Source: Lachnospiraceae bacterium
Lineage (GTDB): Bacteria; Bacillota; Clostridia; Lachnospirales; Lachnospiraceae
Assembly: GCA_022791635.1 (NCBI GenBank)
Contig: JAAVZL010000036.1
Location: 1 to 64,000 of the forward strand
Reading direction: 5' to 3'
DNA length: 64,000 nt
In this document: one piece after another, positions 57,417-64,000 of the stretch
Position numbering within the stretch: the stretch's first letter is position 1
Layout of the letters: every line of letters starts with the position of its first letter
Position numbers and translations under genes: made by a program
Notes under the pieces: model-generated
What the model saw: only the letters and a program-made list of their open reading frames with translations
Database searches by the model: none
Told to the model about the DNA's origin: nothing

Positions 57417-59270
57417 ATGTTAAAGAACTTGAAAATCAGAAGCAGATTATTGGTAAGTTATGCCATTGTTCTGGTGTTGACAGTGATTATTTCCGTGACA
57501 GCAATTTCCAAGCTGAGTGCTGCGAACCAGAATTTGCATGATTTCTCGAACGGCGCTATGACAGCCAGAAGCTACGTGCGCAACAGCCGGATGAGCACCA
57601 ACACGGCGGCCCGGTATTTGCGGGATATGGCTATTTCCAAGGACAGCACAACTTTGGAAGCCAATGCAAAAAAAGTGGATGAACAGATCGCAACTATCCG
57701 CGAGAATCTTACCGCACTGAAAGAGATGAATCTTCTGGATGCGAATGAAGTCAATACATACGCGAACCTGATGGAGGAATGGATTGCCATTGGCGGAAGA
57801 GTGGAGGAAAGCTTAAGAGCTGAGGCTGCTGCCGGCAATGCCAATCCCGCGGGTATGACGGAGTCCGAGCGGATCCTGGTAGAAGAGTGTACACCGGTTC
57901 TGGATGCGTTAGTTGCCCAGGCGATTGCGTTGGATGAGGCTACGGCGGTACTCCAGGATGAGACACTGGATGAGAGCGTGAAGTCCACCAATCAGGATAT
58001 GATTATTGTTGTCACTCTGTTGGTTGCTTCCATTATCCTTGCATTCTTTATCAGCATCAAGGTTACGGCTTCTATTGTAAGACCTATCGCAGAGGTGGAA
58101 GACGCTGCAAAGAATCTGTCCAAGGGCTTGATTAAGAATGATTTGACCTATATGGGCAAGGATGAGATCGGCGTTCTGGTGGACAGCTTTAAGGTAACCT
58201 TTAAGGCACTGGATGCTATGATTAGTGATTTGAATCGCCTGATGGCTGAGATGGCCAAGGGTAATTTCAATGTCCGCACCTCCGCAGAGGAGTATTATGT
58301 AGGTGATTTTGCACCGCTTTTGGCTTCTATCCGGAAGATGAATCTGAATTTGAGCAATACCTTAAGCCGTATCAACGAGGCTTCCGATCAGGTGGCAAGC
58401 GGCTCCGATCAGGTATCCAGCGGCGCTCAGGCTCTTTCTCAGGGCGCTACGGAGCAGGCAAGCTCTATTGAACAGCTTGCGGCTTCCATCAATGAGATTT
58501 CTCAGAAGGTGGTACAGACGGCACAGAATTCCCAGCTTGCCAGTGAGCAGGTGGGCAAGGCCGGCGAGGAGCTGACCCTCTCCAATCAGAGAATGCAGGA
58601 TATGATTGCGGCTATGTCCGAGATCAGTCAGAGCTCCAATGAAATCAGTAAGATTATTAAGACCATTGAGGATATTGCGTTCCAGACCAACATTCTGGCA
58701 CTGAATGCGGCTGTTGAGGCAGCTCGTGCAGGAAGCGCCGGAAAGGGATTCGCCGTTGTTGCCGATGAGGTACGGAATCTGGCTTCCAAGAGTGCGGAGG
58801 CAGCCAAGAATACGACTGCTCTTATTGAGGAGTCCATTCATGCGGTGGAGAATGGTACGAAGATTGCCGACAGTACGGCCAATGCTCTTGTGATGACCGT
58901 GGAGAGCACCAAGGTTGCGGTAGATGTGGTAGATAGGATTACCCAGGCAGCTACGGAGCAGTCCAATGCAATCCAGGAGGTTACACAGGGAATCGACCAG
59001 ATCTCCAGCGTGGTACAGACCAATTCCGCTACAGCAGAGCAGAGTGCGGCGGCCAGCGAGGAGCTGTCCAGCCAGGCAGAGATGCTGAAGAGTCAGGTGA
59101 GACGCTTCAAGCTTCGTTCCGATGCTTCTTCTACGGCTGCTACGTACGAAGAGGAGCCGGCGTCGGTTGTGGAAATGGATTATGATCCTGAGCCGGTAGA
59201 TAGTACCCCTTCCTCCAGTCATGAGAACTATAGCTCCTACTATGCAGGAGATAACAACAGCAAGTATTAA
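57417..59270 (+). CDS. Methyl-accepting chemotaxis protein
   Basis: Same architecture; near-identical signalling domain to the preceding MCP, different sensor domain. Confidence 0.97.
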   Translation: MLKNLKIRSRLLVSYAIVLVLTVIISVTAISKLSAANQNLHDFSNGAMTARSYVRNSRMSTNTAARYLRDMAISKDSTTLEANAKKVDEQIATIRENLTALKEMNLLDANEVNTYANLMEEWIAIGGRVEESLRAEAAAGNANPAGMTESERILVEECTPVLDALVAQAIALDEATAVLQDETLDESVKSTNQDMIIVVTLLVASIILAFFISIKVTASIVRPIAEVEDAAKNLSKGLIKNDLTYMGKDEIGVLVDSFKVTFKALDAMISDLNRLMAEMAKGNFNVRTSAEEYYVGDFAPLLASIRKMNLNLSNTLSRINEASDQVASGSDQVSSGAQALSQGATEQASSIEQLAASINEISQKVVQTAQNSQLASEQVGKAGEELTLSNQRMQDMIAAMSEISQSSNEISKIIKTIEDIAFQTNILALNAAVEAARAGSAGKGFAVVADEVRNLASKSAEAAKNTTALIEESIHAVENGTKIADSTANALVMTVESTKVAVDVVDRITQAATEQSNAIQEVTQGIDQISSVVQTNSATAEQSAAASEELSSQAEMLKSQVRRFKLRSDASSTAATYEEEPASVVEMDYDPEPVDSTPSSSHENYSSYYAGDNNSKY

Positions 59271-59439
59271 GAGAGCATTTAAGCGAAGAGAGCTGTCACA
59301 ACGTGGATTTTCCATGATGTGGCAGCTTTTTTATGTACAGGCCCGCATATGGAAATTTGCTGCTCCCGGAAAGGTTATGGGGATGGAGGTTTCGGTCGAT
59401 AATTTTTATAGAGGAAATTGTTGATAAGAGGCGGGAGAG

Positions 59440-60993
59440 ATGGAGAAGGTAAGTACAAAGGGAGCAGAGCTTTCGACTTTGCCTGCACCTACCGGGGCGG
59501 AAGGCCGGGCGGCGAAAAAGCTGATGGAGCTGGAGGCCGGCCGGGTGCTGGTGGCACAGGCGGCCAAGCAGGCGGAAGAAGCCAGAGAGAGGCTAGAGGA
59601 GGAACGTCTGGAGGCCAGAGAGAGGGATACGGAGCGGGAGCAGCGGGATACGCCAGAGCTTTCCAGACAGAGCAAATGGTTCGGCGTGGAGGGAAAGCTT
59701 TTGATGGAGGCAAACTTAAGATGGATTCTGGAGATGGAGCAGGAGCTCTGGGAGGAGCTTTTGAACTGGTACCCTGCGCCCCAAGAGAGCTTATCCAAAC
59801 AGCTGGAGGAATTGTCCAGGCTCTATCTGGCTTTGCTGGAGGCAGTGCTGACCCATACTACAGGCCAGGAGCAGGTTGTTCAGAAGGGGCGTCTGGATGC
59901 GGCGCTCTCGGAAAAGCTGAATCTGGTGCTGGAGGTAAGGCTTCGAAATCTGATGGCTCTGCTTGAGCAGACGGGACAGCAAGAGACTATAGAGCGGATT
60001 CGTTACAGCCTCTATAAGCGGGCTACGGGAGAGAATATTTCCCCAAAGGCTGCGGAGCAGTTTTTTTCTCAGGGGAAAGCAACAAGGGCCGTGTCCGGGT
60101 CGGTTCAGGCCTCGGGGGCGCCTCAGACGAACTTCGCAGGGGGAGGACGAAGCTTTTCGACAGAGGGAAGCGTCTATCAGTCCTGCGGCGGAAGGAATGT
60201 CCGGGTCAGTCAGGCCTTTGACGCCCAGAGAAGCTTAGGGGAGCTGGAGCTTGGGAGAAGAAGCCAGGCCCTAAGTGAGACGAAGGGAAGGAGCCTGGAC
60301 GGAAGGCTTTTTAGCGGAGATGAGCTTACCAGGGCCGATGCCTTTGCCAAACATTTGAGTGAGACGAACCGGCTTTGGGAGGGGATGGGAATCCCTAGGA
60401 GAAATCAGGAGGCAGCGGGATATCTGGCTGGGCTGACTGCCATCAAAGGACAGATTTACAGCTCTGATACCGGGCGCTCTGGGGCCATGGCGGAGCCGGT
60501 AAGGGATCTGGTCAATCAGATGGTGGATTATTATCTGAATCAAAAGGGGGCCTATGAGGTCTATTATTATACCACCGGCGTCTATGAAAAGACGAAGGAT
60601 CCTCAGAGGGCGGCTTCGGAGGGGCTTGCCTACGCTTATCGACAGTTTTTGGAGAAAAAGGGGGAAAGCTCTGGCGAAAAGCAGGAGGCCTATTCCCAGG
60701 AGGCGGGGTTTTTTCAGATGCTGGAGGGAAGGGCTCCCGAGGAGGAATTTCGCAGGGGAGCCAGACTCCTGGAGGAAAACTGGAGAGACTTTCTTGCTGC
60801 CCTGGCTCTTGATAAGGAGGGGAAGGGGATTGTGCTTCGTATGCAGCGCTATAGTCCCTGGGGTGCTCTCGCTGAGGCGGAGGAGCGGCGAAGGGAGCGG
60901 GATCAGAAGGCGGAGCAGATCTTTTTGAAGCAGGCACTGGTTGTGGCGGTGATTGCCCTTCTTTATTTTTTATGGAGATTTTTTCTGAGGTGA
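59440..60993 (+). CDS. Uncharacterised coiled-coil protein with C-terminal TM anchor
   Basis: 517-aa ORF with RBS (cgggagag); ends ALVVAVIALLYFLWRFFLR. Confidence 0.75.
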   Translation: MEKVSTKGAELSTLPAPTGAEGRAAKKLMELEAGRVLVAQAAKQAEEARERLEEERLEARERDTEREQRDTPELSRQSKWFGVEGKLLMEANLRWILEMEQELWEELLNWYPAPQESLSKQLEELSRLYLALLEAVLTHTTGQEQVVQKGRLDAALSEKLNLVLEVRLRNLMALLEQTGQQETIERIRYSLYKRATGENISPKAAEQFFSQGKATRAVSGSVQASGAPQTNFAGGGRSFSTEGSVYQSCGGRNVRVSQAFDAQRSLGELELGRRSQALSETKGRSLDGRLFSGDELTRADAFAKHLSETNRLWEGMGIPRRNQEAAGYLAGLTAIKGQIYSSDTGRSGAMAEPVRDLVNQMVDYYLNQKGAYEVYYYTTGVYEKTKDPQRAASEGLAYAYRQFLEKKGESSGEKQEAYSQEAGFFQMLEGRAPEEEFRRGARLLEENWRDFLAALALDKEGKGIVLRMQRYSPWGALAEAEERRRERDQKAEQIFLKQALVVAVIALLYFLWRFFLR

Positions 60994-61040
60994 GGAGTTT
61001 GAGCCAGATGCCTGAATTTCCTTGGATTTTGTGAGAGTAC

Positions 61041-61067
61041 TTAATTTTTCCAGGTCTGGGCCGATAT
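61041..61067 (+). promoter_or_regulatory. Candidate sigma-D promoter for the 61130 gene
   Basis: TTAA - 15 nt - GCCGATAT. Confidence 0.55.
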
Positions 61068-61129
61068 ATAGAATATAGAGAATTCTCAACAGTTTTATTA
61101 AGTGTATAACATGAAAGGAGGAGATTGGT

Positions 61130-61768
61130 TTGAGGCTTGAAGATAATTATTATCAGAATGTCCAGGTAACTTCCGGCTATGCTTCCGTAAATGCAAATCA
61201 GACGGTAAAGGCTGCGGAGGCGGCACAGAAGCAGGATCAGAAGGCAGTGGAGGCCGTTTCCGGCGCGACTGCAAAGCCGAGTACGGATCGGGCTGAGTTC
61301 AGCCAGGATTCTAAGGTTACGGGGAAGATGAGTGATTCTGAGAGGGCGTCTCTGGTACAGAGCCTGAAAGCAGATTTGGAGAATCAGACAACCCGGTTTA
61401 CGAACATGATGATGCAGATGTTCAATAAGCAGGGAATCACGGGCCTGCAGGCGGGCAGTGATGATTTTTGGAGGACGATCGCCAGCGGGAACTTTACGGT
61501 AGATGCACAGACGAAGGCTGAGGCTCAGGAGGCGATTTCTGAGGACGGTTACTGGGGAGTGAAGCAGACTTCTCAGAGACTGTTTGATTTTGCTCAGGCT
61601 TTGGCAGGGGATAATCCGGAGCAGATGCAGAAGATGCAGAATGCCATTGAAAAGGGCTTTAAGCAGGCTGAGGAAGCTTGGGGAGGTTCTTTGCCGTCTA
61701 TCTCTGGTGAGACTTATAAGGCAGTGAATGATCTGTTTAGTGAGTATTATGAGAAGTCTGGGAGATAG
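61130..61768 (+). CDS. Uncharacterised 212-aa protein, probable flagellar regulon member
   Basis: ORF with RBS aaaggaggaga and TTG start; upstream sigma-D-like promoter; no signal peptide. Confidence 0.7.
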   Translation: MRLEDNYYQNVQVTSGYASVNANQTVKAAEAAQKQDQKAVEAVSGATAKPSTDRAEFSQDSKVTGKMSDSERASLVQSLKADLENQTTRFTNMMMQMFNKQGITGLQAGSDDFWRTIASGNFTVDAQTKAEAQEAISEDGYWGVKQTSQRLFDFAQALAGDNPEQMQKMQNAIEKGFKQAEEAWGGSLPSISGETYKAVNDLFSEYYEKSGR

Positions 61769-61891
61769 GGCTTTGTAAATGAAGGAAGGGAGCTGTCCGG
61801 AGGGGATCTGGGGGGCTCTTTTTTCTTTGGTGTTGAGGGGGGACGGGAGAGCCGGCGTTCCCGCTTTTTGGTTCTCCCGTCCGTCCCCACT

Positions 61892-62989
61892 TTAAAAGAA
61901 CACAGGTTCCGAAAGCTGAATTTGCTCCGCACTTACACTGGCAGCTTCGCCCATCGCCATGTCTCCCTCAACTGCCGTTTCTATAGGAGCAGAAGCGGCA
62001 GAGGAAAGCTGATTACTATTAGCATAAGCAAGGTGCTGCTTGAGTCTTTGGATTTCCCGATCGGCAGCGTCCCCCTCCTCCAGAAGCTTTTTATTCAGGC
62101 GTGCTTTCTTTGTTTGCAGCTTCTTTAACTCCTGCTGTATTTCCCGAAGCTTGGCCTCCTCCTGTCGTTTGATAGCCCGTTTCCTTTTCAGCTTCAACAG
62201 CTGTTCCTTGTCCAGTTGGCGCATTTTCTGGCGGCTTCGGGTAACAAGCTTCTCCAGAGAACGGATAGCCTTTTGAGCTTTTGCCCGTTCTTTATCCTCG
62301 CCCATACAGGCAATCAGACGAAGAGTGCCCATGTTTTGATAGGTCTCGCTCACCACACTCTGCACCAGAGCCTTGTCACCGGCCCTTGCCAGCTTGCGGT
62401 AGAGTTCTCCCGTCTCATAGGAGACATTGGAGGAAACCTTGATTTTGGAGTTGTTTTTTGCTTCTTTCAGGCTCTCTAACATTTTGGCGAGAGTTTCCGT
62501 TTCCGGGTCTCTGGCCTTTTCGGCTTCCTTTTCTTTGACAGTCCAGGAGGTGGCCTGCTTTTCCCCTAAGAACACCCCGGCAGCTTTATTTTCCGCCAGC
62601 AGAAGGGTGGAAGCCAGCAGCATACTTTTGCAAGTATCAAAGTCTTTTTCACTGCTGCCCATGCGTTTCAGGAAAGATTCGGAGATCAGGAGGTGCTTTC
62701 CCTGTCCCAGGGAAGCGGCCTTTTCTTTTAGATTCTGATAGTCGCTGTCAGGAACAACCTCAAAGGAAATTCCGGGAAAGTTCTTTTTTAACTGTTCCAG
62801 AAGCTTTTCCGTGCGGACCTCCAAGCTGGTTGCTGCCGGGTCTGTGAGATCCAGTTGATCTTTTAAGGGATCTTTCTGTATGGTGGTTGGGTTATTGTTT
62901 TTGGATATGGATTCCTGGATATTTCGCAATGTGGTCTGGTGATTTTGCCAGAGCCTGGTGTCTTGGTAACGGTTGGTTACAGGCTTCAT
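61892..62989 (-). CDS. Uncharacterised coiled-coil protein
   Basis: 365-aa ORF; AIKRQEEAKLREIQQELKKLQTKKARLNKKLLEEGDAADREIQRLKQHL coiled coil. Confidence 0.7.
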   Translation of the reverse strand: MKPVTNRYQDTRLWQNHQTTLRNIQESISKNNNPTTIQKDPLKDQLDLTDPAATSLEVRTEKLLEQLKKNFPGISFEVVPDSDYQNLKEKAASLGQGKHLLISESFLKRMGSSEKDFDTCKSMLLASTLLLAENKAAGVFLGEKQATSWTVKEKEAEKARDPETETLAKMLESLKEAKNNSKIKVSSNVSYETGELYRKLARAGDKALVQSVVSETYQNMGTLRLIACMGEDKERAKAQKAIRSLEKLVTRSRQKMRQLDKEQLLKLKRKRAIKRQEEAKLREIQQELKKLQTKKARLNKKLLEEGDAADREIQRLKQHLAYANSNQLSSAASAPIETAVEGDMAMGEAASVSAEQIQLSEPVFF

Positions 62990-63109
62990 AGAATTCCCCC
63001 CTTTTCTTCTATTTGCCTCAACATGGTTTTATGCTCTTATTTATTCTTTCGGCTGTTTTTGGGCGGAACATAAGGGAGAAACGCCGGGAATGGGCTTTAC
63101 ACTTTTTTC

Positions 63110-63137
63110 TTGAAAATGTGGGGAAAATGTGTATACT
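63110..63137 (+). promoter_or_regulatory. Candidate sigma-A promoter for prfC
   Basis: TTGAAA - 16 nt - TATACT. Confidence 0.6.
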
Positions 63138-63195
63138 AATAGAGGTATGTAGGTGGAAATAGCAAGGAAGAATAAAGGATAAGGGATAGAAGAAA

Positions 63196-64000
63196 ATGGC
63201 TGATTATGTGAAAGAGATCGAGAAGAGAAGGACTTTTGCGATTATCTCCCACCCGGATGCGGGGAAGACGACACTGACGGAGAAGTTTCTTTTGTATGGG
63301 GGCGCTATCAACCTGGCAGGGTCTGTGAAGGGGAAGGCCACGGCCCGGCATGCGGTGTCGGACTGGATGGAGATTGAGAAGGAGAGAGGTATTTCCGTGA
63401 CTTCCTCGGTTCTTCAGTTTGAATATGACAATTACTGTATTAATATTCTGGATACGCCGGGGCATCAGGATTTCTCGGAGGATACGTACCGGACGCTGAT
63501 GGCAGCGGATTCTGCGGTGATGGTGATTGACGGGTCTAAGGGTGTGGAGGCCCAGACCAGGAAGCTTTTTAAGGTGTGTGCCATGCGGCATATTCCGATT
63601 TTTACCTTTATCAATAAGATGGACCGGGATGCCATGGATATTTTTGAGCTTCTGGATGATATTGAAAATGAGCTGGGGATTGCTACCTGTCCGGTGAATT
63701 GGCCTATTGGATCGGGCAAGGCCTTTAAGGGGGTCTTTGATCGGAATACCAGGAAGGTTCTGCTGTTCTCGGATACGGAGAAGGGCACGAAGGAGGGGCA
63801 GGAGGTGGAGCTTGATCTGGAGGATCCGGCCCTTGAGGGGATTCTGGAGACCGGGCAGAGAGAGAAGCTTCTGGAGGATATTGAGCTTTTGGACGGGGCC
63901 AGTGCGGAATTTGACCAGGATGAGGTCAGTGAGGGGAAGCTGTCGCCGGTATTTTTCGGATCGGCTCTGACGAACTTTGGGGTGGAGACCTTTTTGAAGC
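63196..64000 (+). CDS. prfC: Peptide chain release factor 3, truncated at the window edge
   Basis: [77 protein letters not shown]...[16 protein letters not shown]; absent from the ORF track because no stop lies in the window. Confidence 0.95.
   Translation, partial: MADYVKEIEKRRTFAIISHPDAGKTTLTEKFLLYGGAINLAGSVKGKATARHAVSDWMEIEKERGISVTSSVLQFEYDNYCINILDTPGHQDFSEDTYRTLMAADSAVMVIDGSKGVEAQTRKLFKVCAMRHIPIFTFINKMDRDAMDIFELLDDIENELGIATCPVNWPIGSGKAFKGVFDRNTRKVLLFSDTEKGTKEGQEVELDLEDPALEGILETGQREKLLEDIELLDGASAEFDQDEVSEGKLSPVFFGSALTNFGVETFLK

Noticed and set aside
61790-61895. Hairpins after the 61130 gene (GAGC...GCTCTTTTTT; GGGGACGGGAGA...TCTCCCGTCCGTCCCC) as additional family 1 copies
   Set aside because: No core sequence and only generic terminator-like composition; probably convergent terminators

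Overview
This 64 kb window looks like a chromosomal segment of a motile, spore-forming Firmicute, probably Lachnospiraceae/Clostridia; that placement is inferred from spoIIIAA-AH, clostridial-type flagellar genes and gene style, not from a search. The backbone is mostly co-directional (+): DUF4132-like protein, rpsO-pnp, spoIIIAA-AH, tgt, yajC-gpmI, eno-secG-rnr-smpB, metV/metF, an Na+ symporter, a small alarmone synthetase, ParA/ComFB, a flagellar/chemotaxis block (fliD, fliS, two MCPs) and a 5' partial prfC. Accessory material: (i) a LacI-controlled catabolic cluster (7.0-17.4 kb) with a truncated solute-binding protein, two permeases, two complementarily degenerate ATPases, SDR, Zn-ADH, class II aldolase, TIM-like isomerase and LarA-like protein; (ii) a PucR/flavin oxidoreductase/SDR cluster containing a frameshifted, internally deleted paralogue; (iii) an apparently AT-richer three-gene cassette (nitrilase-fold protein, winged-helix protein, helical protein) between gpmI and eno, which is the best candidate for an undescribed system; (iv) at least eleven related intergenic palindromes whose outer arms vary but stay self-complementary; (v) a second structured repeat present twice, once inside the spoIIIA operon. 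No rRNA, tRNA, CRISPR array or complete transposase gene was recognised. All family assignments are from reading motifs; no database search was run.
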